From contig SSNP01000038.1 in assembly GCA_006937955.1 (NCBI GenBank), positions 1,557,582 to 1,621,581 on the forward strand: a stretch of DNA of 64,000 nucleotides, in the 5' to 3' direction. Position numbers and translations under genes: made by a program. This DNA is from Pachypanchax playfairii (lineage: Eukaryota > Chordata > Actinopteri > Cyprinodontiformes > Aplocheilidae). Shown in pieces: positions 35,501-47,400 of this stretch; within the stretch, counting starts at the first letter, position 1, and each line of letters begins with the position of its first letter. Under the pieces are notes generated by a model. The model ran no database searches and was not told the DNA's origin. It saw only the letters and a list, made by a program, of their open reading frames with translations.

Positions 35501-38011
35501 GTTTCCCGCTCCGTCAGGACGGTTCTGGAACATGTTTCTCGCTCCGTCAGGACGGTTCTGGAACATGTTTCCCGCTCCGTCAGGAAGTTTTCTGGAACAT
35601 GTTTCCCGCTCCGTCAGGACGGTTCTGGAACATGTTTCCCGCTCCGTCGGGACGGTTCTGGAACCTGTTTCCCGCTCCGTCGGGACGGTTCTGGATCATG
35701 TTTCCCGCTCCGTCAGGAAGTTTTCTGGAACATGTTTCCCGCTCCGTCAGGAAGTTTTCTGGAACATGTTTCCCGCTCCGTCAGGACGGTTCTGGAACAT
35801 GTTTCCCGCTCCGTCAGGAAGTTTTCTGGAACATGTTTCCCGCTCCGTCAGGATGGTTCTGGAACATGTTTCCCGCTCCGTCGGGACGGTTCTGGAACAT
35901 GTTTCTCGCTCCGTCAGGAAGTTTTCTGGAACATGTTTCCCGCTCCGTCGGGACGGTTCTGGAACATGTTTCCCGCTCCGTCAGGACGGTTCTGGATCAT
36001 GTTTCCCGCTCCGTCAGGAAGTTTTCTGGAACATGTTTCCCGCTCCGTCAGGACGGTTCTGGAACATGTTTCCCGCTCCGTCGGGACGGTTCTGGAACAT
36101 GTTTCTCGCTCCGTCAGGACGGTTCTGGAACATGTTTCCCGCTCCGTCAGGAAGTTTTCTGGAACATGTTTCCCGCTCCGTCGGGACGGTTCTGGAACAT
36201 GTTTCCCGCTCCGTCAGGACGGTTCTGGAACATGTTTCCCGCTCCGTCAGGAAGTTTTCTGGAACATGTTTCCCGCTCCGTCAGGATGGTTCTGGAACAT
36301 GTTTCCCGCTCCGTCAGGACGGTTCTGGAACATGTTTCTCGCTCCGTCAGGACGGTTCTGGAACATGTTTCCCGCTCCGTCAGGAAGTTTTCTGGAACAT
36401 GTTTCCCGCTCCGTCGGGACGGTTCTGGAACATGTTTCTCGCTCCGTCAGGACGGTTCTGGAACATGTTTCCCGCTCCGTCAGGAAGTTTTCTGGAACAT
36501 GTTTCTCGCTCCGTCAGGAAGGTTTCTGGAACATGTTTCCCGCTCCGTCGGGACGGTTCTGGAACATGTTTCCCGCTCCGTCGGGACGGTTCTGGAACAT
36601 GTTTCCCGCTCCGTCAGGAAGTTTCTGGAACATGTTTCCCGCTCCGTCGGGACGGTTCTGGAACATGTTTCTCGCTCCGTCAGGACGGTTCTGGAACATG
36701 TTTCCCGCTCCGTCAGGAAGTTTTCTGGAACATGTTTCTCGCTCCGTCAGGAAGTTTTCTGGAACATGTTTCCCGCTCCGTCGGGACGGTTCTGGAACAT
36801 GTTTCCCGCTCCGTCGGGACGGTTCTGGAACATGTTTCTCGCTCCGTCAGGACGGTTCTGGAACATGTTTCCCGCTCCGTCAGGAAGTTTTCTGGAACAT
36901 GTTTCCCGCTCCGTCGGGACGGTTCTGGAACATGTTTCCCGCTCCGTCGGGACGGTTCTGGAACATGTTTCCCGCTCCGTCAGGACGGTTCTGGAACATG
37001 TTTCCCGCTCCGTCAGGAAGTTTTCTGGAACATGTTTCCCGCTCCGTCAGGATGGTTCTGGAACATGTTTCCCGCTCCGTCGGGACGGTTCTGGAACATG
37101 TTTCCCGCTCCGTCGGGACGGTTCTGGAACATGTTTCCCGCTCCGTCGGGACGGTTTCTGGAACATGTTTCCCGCTCCGTCGGGACGGTTCTGGAACATG
37201 TTTCTCGCTCCGTCAGGAAGTTTTCTGGAACATGTTTCCCGCTCCGTCGGGACGGTTCTGGAACATGTTTCCTGCTCCGTCGGGACGGTTCTGGAACATG
37301 TTTCCCGCTCCGTCGGGACGGTTCTGGAACATGTTTCCCGCTCCGTCAGGAAGTTTTCTGGAACATGTTTCCCGCTCCGTCGGGACGGTTCTGGAACATG
37401 TTTCCTGCTCCGTCGGGACGGTTCTGGAACATGTTTCCCGCTCCGTCAGGAAGTTTTCTGGAACATGTTTCCTGCTCCGTCGGGACGGTTCTGGAACATG
37501 TTTCTCGCTCCGTCAGGAAGTTTTCTGGATCATGTTTCCCGCTCCGTCGGGACGGTTCTGGAACATGTTTCCTGCTCCGTCGGGACGGTTCTGGAACATG
37601 TTTCTCGCTCCGTCAGGAAGTTTTCTGGAACATGTTTCCCGCTCCGTCGGGACGGTTCTGGAACATGTTTCCCGCTCCGTCGGGACGGTTCTGGAACATG
37701 TTTCCCGCTCCGTCGGGACGGTTCTGGAACATGTTTCCCGCTCCATCAGGACGGTTCTGGAACATGTTTCCCGCTCCGTCAGGACGGTTCTGGAACATGT
37801 TTCCTGCTCCATGAGAAAGAATTTCAGATTCATCTAACATCAATTCACGACTCCTGATTTAAACTTCAGCAAACGGAGTTTCCTCCATAATTTACTGATG
37901 AAACATTTAGGAAGTGGTTCTGATGTTTGTGTTCCTAAATGGCAGAAGTTAAAATGTGTCCTGTGTTTTTGTTTTCAGGTTGCAGGAGAGAAAGGAGACA
38001 AGAACGGCTGA
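20506..38011 (+). CDS. mllt6: MLLT6/AF17, PHD-finger DOT1L cofactor, spliced, 20 coding exons
   Basis: Exons 20506-20614, 22001-22080, 22167-22221, 22308-22417, 23856-23959, 24764-24857, 25170-25280, 26089-26178, 26490-26637, 26713-27489, 27882-28081, 28687-28804, 28906-28972, 29047-29195, 29555-29755, 29956-30032, 30173-30537, 30982-31072, 32215-32412, 37979-38011: 1058 residues (human 1093). Residues 1-184 are the PHD-zinc knuckle-PHD module (CCVCSDERGWAENPLVYCDG; TCYICEDHGRES; HVTCAQMAGLLCEEE) that reads histone H3. An AT-hook-like GPGRPRGSKN lies near 482. The octapeptide/leucine-zipper region near 725-785 (GVNIVEMLQSLHSLQQENQ, then LTAKKERLQLLN) is the DOT1L-binding part. A Q-rich segment is near 958-990, and the end is EKGDKNG. 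The MREM start and GIYSSLKDP segment favour MLLT6 over MLLT10. The nuclear protein supports H3K79 methylation. Exon 10 has long Glu and His runs. The last intron holds the 33-bp minisatellite. Confidence 0.95.
22421..22540. repeat. CA-rich simple repeat in mllt6 intron 4
   Basis: Interrupted (CA)n with AGATATAAA inserts, beginning four bases after the exon 4 donor. The same gene has TG-rich runs at 20731-20750 (intron 1) and 21915-21956, just before exon 2. Confidence 0.85.
32534..37812 (+). repeat. 5.3-kb minisatellite, 33/34-bp units, in the last mllt6 intron
   Basis: About 159 head-to-tail units fill intron 19 (32413-37978). Each begins GGAACATGTTTCCCGCTCCG and ends in either a CAGGACGGTTCT-type half (33 bp, with CGGGACGG and CAGGATGG variants) or a CAGGAAGTTTTCT-type half (34 bp). 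A TTTCTCGCTC variant recurs. The 34-bp units return roughly every four units, giving an imperfect higher-order period near 133 bp. No unit type carries a stop codon in any plus-strand frame, so very long repetitive open frames appear, for example to 37837, and in the other two frames. These are not genes: they contain only repeats, and a stop precedes the array when reading on from exon 19. The array ends about 170 bases before the last coding exon. Confidence 0.97.
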
Positions 38012-40144
38012 TGTTTCTGGGTGACCTCCTGTAGGAGCAGCTCAGATGAAGTAATCTGTGAAGTTCATGAGGTCGACTCTTTTCCTCAACCGTCAACTTC
38101 ATCTGACAAACCTATATGAATGTATAACAGAACATCCAATTGGAGTTTCTTGTCTTCTGAAATTCTTGATAAGAGATAATTTCTTTGAGTTTGTTTTAGT
38201 TTTGTTTCCTCGGCAGCTTTCAGAGAGCATGAATACAGTGGTCTCTTCTTAAATTGCACTAATTTAGCTCGACCAATGGGGCTGCTTCTGAAGCTCATCC
38301 CTGCAGGAGGTGGGTGGGCTTTTATTTTGAAGTTTGAACTGAAAGAGCACTGAGATCTCCCTCCACCGTTCGAACCAGCGTTTCCAGTCCGTCAGTGAGG
38401 AAAACAGACTTCTGCCACTTTGAGTATCCTCAGCTGTCTTCCTACAGACGTCGTCTTCCTGTTTGAGTTTCTCCCAGTTTCACGCTGTTTGTTGCAGGCA
38501 CTTATTATTGTGTAAAGGATAAATATAGTCATGTTGTTGTGTGGTTAGTGGCATTTCCTCATTAAGCTAGTTATTACCTCAAACTCTCTGCCAGCTATCC
38601 TCCATCGTCATTTTGTGCAGACTCGTTACCACAATAGCCTTCAGTGGATAGAAACACTCACCATGAACCGTGGTGTGAACTCCTGTAAATGGAACAATGC
38701 AGCATGTTGTTGACAGGTTTTATTCCAAACCAACAAAAGAGTTTCTACAGAATTTTATTTCCTTCCAGTTGCTGTCGAGATTAAGCAGATGAAACCAAAC
38801 ATTTGGAACCAGTTAGAACGAAAACCCGTGCTTTTCCGGACCGGAACGTGTTTGCACTTTGCATGTTAGATGTAAACAAAGTAAATCGTCAACACAGAAT
38901 CTTATTAAAGGATGTTAGTAGGCCACTTTGGACCAACAGGTTTATAATTTGTGAGTATTTTGCACTCGGTCTTGATGTTTTTGTGTTGCTTTCACAGGTA
39001 ACTAGTTGTTCTTTTAGCAATACTGGATAGAAAATGCCTTAATGCTGGTAGATTTACAGAGGAGGGCCGGGGCCCGCGGCCCGCTCTGTCTTCTTCTTTC
39101 ATTGTGCTTTTTTATCTCGGGCACATGGAGGTTTTTAAATAAACTCATTTCTACTTTTGATAGCTGACTGAAGATTTCAACAGCTGAAATGTGTGAATAA
39201 AAAAAGGAAAGGGCCACAAGCATCTTCAGCTGGAACTTCTGGGTTCAGACGCCAGAAAACTGAGAAACAAAGACGTGCAGAACATGTTTTAGTTCTAGGA
39301 GGGAGTTGAACTCTCATTATTGCAGTGTTCGAGTTGTAATGTGACTGTTTTCAGCACTGATAAGACGGTGAAACCCCGCGTAGAGACCAGGTTTCTCCCC
39401 TCACTCAGAACCGTCCCTTCATTCTGCAGAAGTCTCACAAGCCTTTCACACTTTCTCTCATCTGTTTGCAGCCTTGAACATAATCTCATGATGTTTTGTT
39501 TGTTTCAGTAGCAGCAGCTCACTAGTTGGTGATAAATACTGTAGCAGCGACGGGAGGAGAATGTTTTTGTTAACGTGACTCCAGGATCTTTGTTTTTTAA
39601 CTATAATCGTCTGGACATGAAAAGTCCAGCCACAATGAGCTGAGCGAAGGACTTCTGCCGCGGTTTCTTTGTCATGTTGCACTGGGGCGCTTCACGCCCA
39701 AATGTAAATTCTTTTTTTTGTACTTTTTTCAGTTTGGTGAATTTGAATATTTTTGTGTAAGAACATTCATTGTTTCGAAGCTTTGAGTAACTGAGATAAT
39801 CCATGTTCTGAATGTCGTACTGTGTATCTTTTATGTGTCGCAACTTTTAAGCACCTGGCTCTAAACGAGACTTCATCTATCGGGATATGAAATGCATGAA
39901 ATGCAGTGACGTCTCTGAAATGTATCGCTAAGTACCAAGTAATAACTATGCATCATTTTAAATGCATCGTTCCCTGAAAAAAAAAAAGGATCCGAGCACT
40001 GAAGCAGGAGGGAGAGCACGTCGTGGTTGTACAGTGTAGTTGTTTAACAGAATTGATCAAAACAAATTTGACAATATTCAGATTAAAAACCCTGTAAAGT
40101 ATTTTGATATTTTTGTGTGTAAAATTAAAGACAACTTTTTTGTC

Positions 40145-40150
40145 AATAAA
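40145..40150 (+). promoter_or_regulatory. Likely poly(A) signal of mllt6
   Basis: AATAAA followed by a T-rich stretch. The implied 3' untranslated region of about 2.15 kb is long, which is plausible for this gene. Confidence 0.55.
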
Positions 40151-40700
40151 TGTATTTTACTGAGTTGTTTCATTGTGTGCACGGCTGTCTGTCTTTTTTA
40201 TACCTCCTGCAGTTCTGTAAGTCTTTATGTAAAAGTTTACACGCTGAAGCTACAAACGTCATCAACTCATTTCCCAAATTTTATTCAGAATTCACTACAT
40301 CATCAAATAGATTTATTTTAAAATTACCAAAAAACATTCTAATGTGACTAAAAGTTGCAGCATGTGAATCTTTGACTTCAGCTTCTTCTGTAGAAACACA
40401 CACAACTAAAGTTTGTCACTTTCCACAATATACAGTACATTTAATTCTAAAAAGAGGCCAAAACAACAAACATCCAACCCAACTTTATACCTTTAAATCA
40501 ACATTTACACATAAAATAAGATCTAAGTAAAAACATACAGAAACAGTTTATTGAAACAACACAAATGTAAAAGAATCCGAACCAGCAGGTTTGGGTCTGT
40601 TCAGTGGTCTGTGCTCGTTCTTCAGACCTGGAACCATCCACATATGGTGTAAAGTCTGATTACAGGAGGAGGAAGAGGAGGAGTCTTCCAACTAAAAGCG

Positions 40701-40711
40701 GCGCATGCGCA
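40701..40711. promoter_or_regulatory. NRF1-like site in the cisd3 promoter
   Basis: GCGCATGCGCA, the palindromic core of the nuclear respiratory factor 1 motif, 117 bases before the chosen cisd3 ATG. NRF1 controls many nuclear genes for mitochondrial proteins, which fits CISD3. Binding is not shown. Confidence 0.6.
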
Positions 40712-40827
40712 CTCGTGTTCTAATCAATCCTGACTCTTACCAGAGAAGCAGCAGAGTGAGATCACTGAAGAAGAAGAAGAGTTTTTCTCCTCATCATCTC
40801 TATTTGATCCGCAGAAAGTGCGTCAGA

Positions 40828-42811
40828 ATGAGCGCAGTACTGCGCGCGGTGCGTGGCTTCGCGCAGACCTTTGCGCGACCTCCGCCGCTCCTGCCGCCTG
40901 TTTCCGCCTCCGCGGTGAGTCTGTTGCGTTTTTACACGTTTCTCTGCGTCACTAATGACAGAAGTTGGATTTTATTTTAGTCACTGCTTTCTGCAGAACG
41001 GAACGTTTTACCGTGACGGTGCTGAGTCATGACTGACTCTTCATCTTTCCACAAAAAAAAAAAAAAAAAAATCAAACACACCTTCCTTCATTCACCTTTA
41101 ACACTCAGCAGTAAAACCCACAAGTTGAGTGACGTGACGGCCTTCATTCATACAATCACCTGGAGAGAAAGTTCCTGAAGTTCATGTGAATTATTTTAAT
41201 CATATTTTATTATTGAAATAAGAGACATTTAGATTCAATAATAATTATTTATCTACTTTAAAAGTTACATTTGGTGTTTTTCAACATGTAACAAAGTAAA
41301 TTTAGTAGTTTTTACTTTAGACTTTGTGCTAAACTGTGTTTATGGGAGCCAGGAAACATGTTAGCAGCAGTTATGTAAAAATAAATGTAAAGTGATCCTG
41401 AAACAGCGGCTTATTCTGACTCCCCAACCATCACAGCTCCTCCTCCATGCTTCACAATTAAAACCCAAATGTTTGGACATTTCATCTGAGAGACTTTTAG
41501 AACTTGTGTGATGTTGAATTTTGTTCTCCAGGTTCAACGCTGTCTACAGTCCACGCAGCCCGTCCCTGCAGCTCGGCTGCCGTACAGAGTGAAGCTCTCT
41601 GCAGGAAAACGCTATGCTTGGTGTGCATGTGGTCACAGCAAGAAACAGGTCAGTCTGATTGTTGCTCAAGATTTAAGTTCTAGTGCTTTTATTTCAGTTT
41701 ATTCTAACAGATCACAGCAGTTTAAACTTCAACATGGACATTATCAAGTGTTTCTGAAGTTTGATGCACCAACCAGTGGATGTGCAGTTTATTATATTTC
41801 CATTTAAAAAAATGAAAATTTCCAATCAGATCAAACCTTTCCAGCTAAAATTCCACTGAACTTGAGAACAATTCCTCCATTTTTATGGTTATTATTTGGT
41901 TTTCTGTGCACACGCTGTCCGTCAAACAGCTTTAAAAAGAATTTGATCACGACGTTTCAGGATTTAAATTCATTCATTCATGTAAAGAATTAGCACATTG
42001 TTAAAATGTGTTGTTTTATTTTACTCATTCACTTCCATCCATTTGGACCAAATCTGACCCGAGAACAGTTTCCATGTCACCTCAGACCTTTTTAAAGGAT
42101 CAGATATAGAGTCATGTTGTTTTAATGCAGTGCTGCTTTAGAGCATCTAATTTGACCTTTGACCTTGTACATAAAACTTCCTGATTCTTTTGATGATATT
42201 ACATGTAGATAGTGGATCTTCAAATTCGAAAGAATTTTACTTTGACAAACATTTTTCTTAAATTGACAGATTTGAGTCTGTTTGTCTCAGATTGTTGAAC
42301 CTCTTTATGTCTCTGAACTGCTCCTTTAACTCAGTCATGTTTCAGAGCTGCTGCTGTTTTTGAATTGTACCATTTAATTTTACAGCTTCTTGTTTCAGCT
42401 TTCGGAGACGTGTTGCTGCCATCAGATCCAAAATGAGCTGATATTTTCTGTTAAATGATAAAAAAAATCTCAGTTTTAACATCTGACATCTTGTTTATTG
42501 GAAATAAAATGAGTTGAGATTTTAAATCATTGCATTGTTTTATACATGTTTTACACACTGGCCAGATCTTTTTGGATTCCTGATGTTACAGTGAGATGTA
42601 TCTGATGTTTTGATCCTTTCAGCCTTTCTGTGACGGCGCTCATAAAGACAAAGCTCCAGGAATCTCACCTGTACGTTTCACTCCTGATAAAGACAAGACG
42701 GTTCTGCTCTGCGCCTGCAAACAAACCAAAAACTCTCCGTACTGCGACGGATCTCACCTGAAAGTCATCTACAGGGATGTAGTGAAGTCAGTGAGAGGCC
42801 TCTTCAAATGA
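40828..42811 (+). CDS. cisd3: CDGSH iron-sulfur domain protein 3 (mitochondrial), spliced, 3 exons
   Basis: Exons 40828-40914, 41532-41648 and 42623-42811, all in phase 0, give 130 residues (human 127). Residues 1 to about 45 are Arg/Ala-rich with no acidic residue, a typical mitochondrial targeting sequence. Two CDGSH motifs follow: C60, C62, C71, H75 (CACGHSKKQPFCDGAH) and C98, C100, C109, H113 (CACKQTKNSPYCDGSH), so each should hold a 2Fe-2S cluster with three Cys and one His. The double motif with no membrane anchor separates it from CISD1 and CISD2. It is a matrix redox or cluster-transfer protein. An in-frame ATG at 40705 would add 41 residues, but it lies inside the NRF1-like site, so the inner ATG is preferred. 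The gene follows mllt6 on the same strand, as in human. Confidence 0.96.
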
Positions 42812-42890
42812 TCAGCTGTTAGTTTATCAATCAAACACGATCTGCTGCTTTTTTCTGTTTCACATATTTTTGTACAAAATTTGTTTTATA

Positions 42891-42922
42891 AATAAACGTC
42901 ATTCTAATTATTCATAAATAAA
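42891..42922 (+). promoter_or_regulatory. Poly(A) signals of cisd3
   Basis: Two AATAAA hexamers, 42891-42896 and 42917-42922, 80 to 110 bases after the stop codon. Confidence 0.7.
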
Positions 42923-43678
42923 TGTTGTAAAACTGAGTTGTGTCTGACGTTCAGCACTCAGTAAAGATTCCACCAGTCTGTTCATTAAAATCACCTGCTG
43001 CAGTAAATCTAAATGTTTCCAGAAAATCCAGTGAAGAACTGCAGGTGAAAACATGTTGGTATAAAGTTCTCAGTAAAATAAAGTCTATTAAATCTCATTA
43101 AACTGGACATCAGGTGTTTGTAAAAATGACATCTGCACCACCTGATCGTTGTTTTTGCCACGCCCCTTTTTTACATCACAGCTTCTGATGTGAATCATCT
43201 GTTCCAGCAACACGTCACATCAAGGAATCCTCCACAAAGCAACAGATTTAAGAAATGATTTTTTTGTACCGAAACTTTTCCTCCTGAGACGAAGAATCAT
43301 GTGACGTCTGAAAACTCCACCCTGAATTACTGCTTTTTGTTTTAAATGCTGTTTCCACGGTGACACGTGGCCTTTCAGCTCCTCTTAACTAGAGAAGGAA
43401 TAAAAGAAATTACACAGGTGTGTGTGCCAGGTCACATGGTTAAATAAGAAACATGTTACTGCAGCGACTCAGAACTTCAACACAGAAACCAAAAATCCTT
43501 CAGATTTCCAGATCACAAGTGGATGGAAAGAACCAGCATGTTAAAAACAATGAATCTATATAAAATTCTAAACACCTCCAGTTATCAACGTAATTAAATG
43601 AACTCAGATTGTTGATTTCATTATTCTAAGAAACTGCAAACAAGACGCTCAGGTCAGAAAAACCTAGTAAGTAAACAT

Positions 43679-43684
43679 TTTATT
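43679..43684 (-). promoter_or_regulatory. Candidate poly(A) signal of pcgf2
   Basis: TTTATT on the plus strand, AATAAA on the gene strand, about 725 bases after the pcgf2 stop. Confidence 0.5.
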
Positions 43685-44407
43685 GACCTAAAACATGCAC
43701 ATATGGCTGATTAAAAAACTTTTGTTTTGAAAAGAAACAATGAGAATATGGAAATTTACGGAACAACATACATGGCGAAATATCCGAATCCCTTTTTCAT
43801 ATCTGACAGATCAGAGATAGAACACAAACATCTGCTCAGGAGCGTCGTAGTGCTTTAGACTTGTGGAAATATAAATGTTTCAGCTGCAGGAAAATACTCG
43901 TTGGTTTCGTGACGGGACGTTAACAAAGTGCATCAATGGTTTTGATAATGTACATGTTACCTGATGAGCTGTTGCTCATATCGGACACAAACACGACTCT
44001 TAAAGGCAAGATTAGCTTTTCTTTTTCCTTCACGTCCAACCGGCACCGTGGCGTAACGGTGAAAGCTGCACGCCGCCGGATGAACGAGCCACATCAGCTT
44101 GTTGAAATGAAACGGACCCACTGCATATACAATACAAAACGATTACAGTATCTTGTATAAAAGATAAGTTTATACATATGTATGCACACATGCTCACATT
44201 TGATACATACTGTACAGTTTGGATGTGTGCACGGCTCTAGTCTACCACACAAACACACAGATGCTCGAGTGTCTTTTCACTCTTCAGTCTTTCCGGCTGA
44301 ACGACGTCAGAATTCTGCTTCCTGTTTGTCCAGAAGGATAAAAGCTCAGGCCTTTTTTTGCTCTGTGGGAATCAAACCACTGTCTTTACCGCTGCCCCAC
44401 TGCTCCG

Positions 44408-47400
44408 TTAGGTCGTCGGAGGCAAGCCGCCTTTCTCTCCTCCCCTCGTCGCCTCTTCCTTCCCGGTTCCAGAGCTCGTGCCGTTCACAGTCACCTTGCG
44501 AGCGCTGGCGGTCTGCTTGGAGGCGAGAGCGTGTCGCTGAGTATTGTTGGGCACGGCGGCGCCGTTGGAGCTTTGGATGGTGGGTGAGGCGTGGTGGGAC
44601 GCGGGGCTGGACTGGGAGGAGGCTCGGGGAGGCTGGGCCGCAGCTGGACTGTGGATTTTGTCACTCAGTGAGTCGCTCTCTGACGTCGGACTCGTGTTGA
44701 CGCCATCGGAGTGACCCTGGGCGGCGGACTGTGACGGCCTCCTGCGTTTCCGGGTCGGTTTGACCAGATACTGAAGCGGGATGGGTCCAGTCTGCACACA
44801 GTTACACAGCATTAGAGCTGCTGGAGCATCAGGGTTAAAACACAGAAACACATGACACGCCCTTTAAAGTTTAGATTTCTGAAGTCTGATTCACTGGAGC
44901 AGCAGACGCGTCACATGACACCAGGACAATAACGAAATCTGTACAGACTGACACCAGCCTTCAGACACGTCCGTCTGTTTTACCTTGACGACACGCTGCA
45001 GTTCACTGAGACCTTCATTCTCAAATAACGGCAAAGAATTCTAAACTGTCCTGCTGCAAGAAATACTAAAGATCCCAACACGCTGTTAGTAAAGAGTCCA
45101 GCAGAAGAACACGGGACAGTCTCAGACTGATGTCCAACACATGCAGTTTTCACTCAGACACTCATTAAAATATACAGAAATTATTTTTTAAATAAACCTG
45201 AGAAACACACAGACATTAGGAGTGTTGTTCCCTCAGCTGAGAGATCTGGTGTCAGAATAAAACTGGACAAACAGAAAACAGTGTTTCTCCACTAGATGGC
45301 GCTTTAATCCCAACATGCATCTGTCACCTTCCTCTGAAAACAATCTGATGTTTACAACTAAACTAAATCTGCACTGAAAGGAAGTGCAGCTTCAGACGGC
45401 TGCTGTCAGCTGAGAGGAACATAAAGAAACCTGGAACTTTTTATAACAATCGGTAAACTCAGATTATAATTTACAGACTCTAACAGCTGCAGAATCCAAC
45501 GATCATGCAGTGAAAGTATAAAGTCTGTCATCTGACACTCACTCGTCTCCACTCGTAGAAGTAGGCGATGTCCATTAGTGTGTAGTAGTCCTTTAAAGGT
45601 TCGTCCCCGTACAACACCTCCACCTGAGAAACACACACACAGCTGAAAACATGCAGATCCGACATCAGCTGATGCTGTAAACACTGAAACCAGCTGGTCT
45701 GTCCTGTTGGCTTTAAACACACTGACTGACTGAAGCGAGTCCAGTTTCGGAGGACGATGCTCAGCTCTTCTGGGCCAAACACGGAATAAAATCTGGATTT
45801 GGAGTCTCCGCCTTCATCCTTTGTCTGCAAGTCCCGCCCACTCTCCTCACAATCATGGTGTTTAGAATAAAATGACTAATTACTGGTAAAGATATGAGAA
45901 AAATGAATATCTGAAAATGCAGCAGCAAGATAAGATCTTTATGAACCAATAAGAGTCCTGAAACACCTTGAACAAATCACCTGAGGTGTATTTTCAAGTC
46001 AGCGAACAGTCCCTTTGATTCAGATGGAGGGGGCGGGACTTCAAACTGTGAGGATGCATGAGTTCACGTCATGTTCACGAGTCTAGATTTTAGTTCTGTT
46101 GAAGGGTTCGACCAGATTCCCGGTTCAGTTCAAACACTCTGAGCTCGTGTTGGTCGTCACGTTTCACCAGCGTCCTGGTTCAGTGACGCCCCCGTGTGAT
46201 GATGCTGTGTGACGTGGAAAGGAGCTGATCATGTGAACACACGTGTGCTGTTACTACCGACATTTTTACCTGTTGTCAGAACACAGAGATTTTTAATCTG
46301 CAGGATTTTTTTCTCTTATTTCATAAACATGTTCCAGTTTGCAGATAATTTCTCTCCTTCGTTACTGATCAGGTGAATTGACGGCGAATCCCAACAGCTT
46401 CCTGTGGGTTTAAACGAGTGTCTAACTCACATTCATAGATTTAAATAATAAATGGACGTAAGAACGTAACACAGAAGTTACAGCTGAAACCAGACAAGCT
46501 GCTGCTCATTGGCTGCGTACAGAGTGGGCGGGACTTTCTTTCTTTTTAAACTTTACAATCTAACTCAGAACATATCAGACCATCAGCGTTCAGATACTTT
46601 TTACATTTCCAGGATTATCCGTTTTTGAGACATTTTTACATCGAATACAAACAAAGAGTCGTAAACGCAGGATTTAGTTTCCTCTCAGCTGCAGAGAAGG
46701 AAAATATCAGAAACCATCCTCCTAAATCCATCAGCTCATTTCCTGTTTAGCTAATAAAAATGTTTTTGGTTCTCATGCTCACTGTTTATATCTAATGTTA
46801 ATATAAATATTTAGTTAGTTGTAGGAGTTTAAACTGAAATTGATTTCTTTATTTTAGAAAATGTAACAAAATGGAAAAAAATCTGGAAACCTTTTTTTTT
46901 TTTTGAAAATGCAAAAAGTAAATTCCATCATTTTTAAGAGTTTGTAGAAACTCTTGAGTTTGTTTTATTTTATGAATAAAACCTGCTATTAAAAATATAC
47001 ATTATTTTCTGAAGGGATAATTGATACTGCAGGATGATATTCGTTTGTTCTTGAATGTTCCAGCTGTTCTACCTGATTCTTCAAACTGCAGGTAAGATAC
47101 TGACGGACTAGAACGACTCCATAGAACCACAGTTCATGGAGGACCAACTCTCCCTCTGAGCAGAACTAAACCAACAGTAGAAGATGCTTATCTCCTTATT
47201 TAAAGGTTGTTTAAATAAAAGTGACAGAAACTTTTCACATCAAGTCACCAGCGAACAGCAACATGTTCTGACAGAACCACAGCAGAATCGACCCAGTTTC
47301 TAACAGGATCTGAACAGTTCTGGTTCCTGAGTGTGTTTACCCGGTAGTTGCTGGGTATATCCATCTTGCTCCGGAGGAACTTTGCTAAGTGCATGACGGA

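Larger units (their letters stand above)
38012..40827. other. mllt6 3' untranslated region and cisd3 upstream region
   Basis: No coding exon is found. About 2.1 kb after the mllt6 stop, AATAAA at 40145-40150 in an AT-rich tail is a likely transcript end. The following 650 bases lead into the cisd3 promoter. Confidence 0.6.
42812..44407. other. Tail-to-tail intergenic space of cisd3 and pcgf2
   Basis: The left part is cisd3 3' untranslated sequence. The right part, from about 43,660, is pcgf2 3' untranslated sequence. No exon or recognised repeat was seen. Confidence 0.6.

Noticed and set aside
32492..37857. Open frames of 852 to 1781 codons on the plus strand and about 60-116 codons on the minus strand
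   Set aside because: They are translations of the 33/34-bp minisatellite in different frames, inside a well-supported mllt6 intron, with no non-repetitive domain.
20506..38011. Alternative assignment to mllt10 (AF10)
   Set aside because: The protein starts directly at MREMVGG without the AF10 N-terminal extension, has AQMAGLLCEEE, and sits next to cisd3 and pcgf2.
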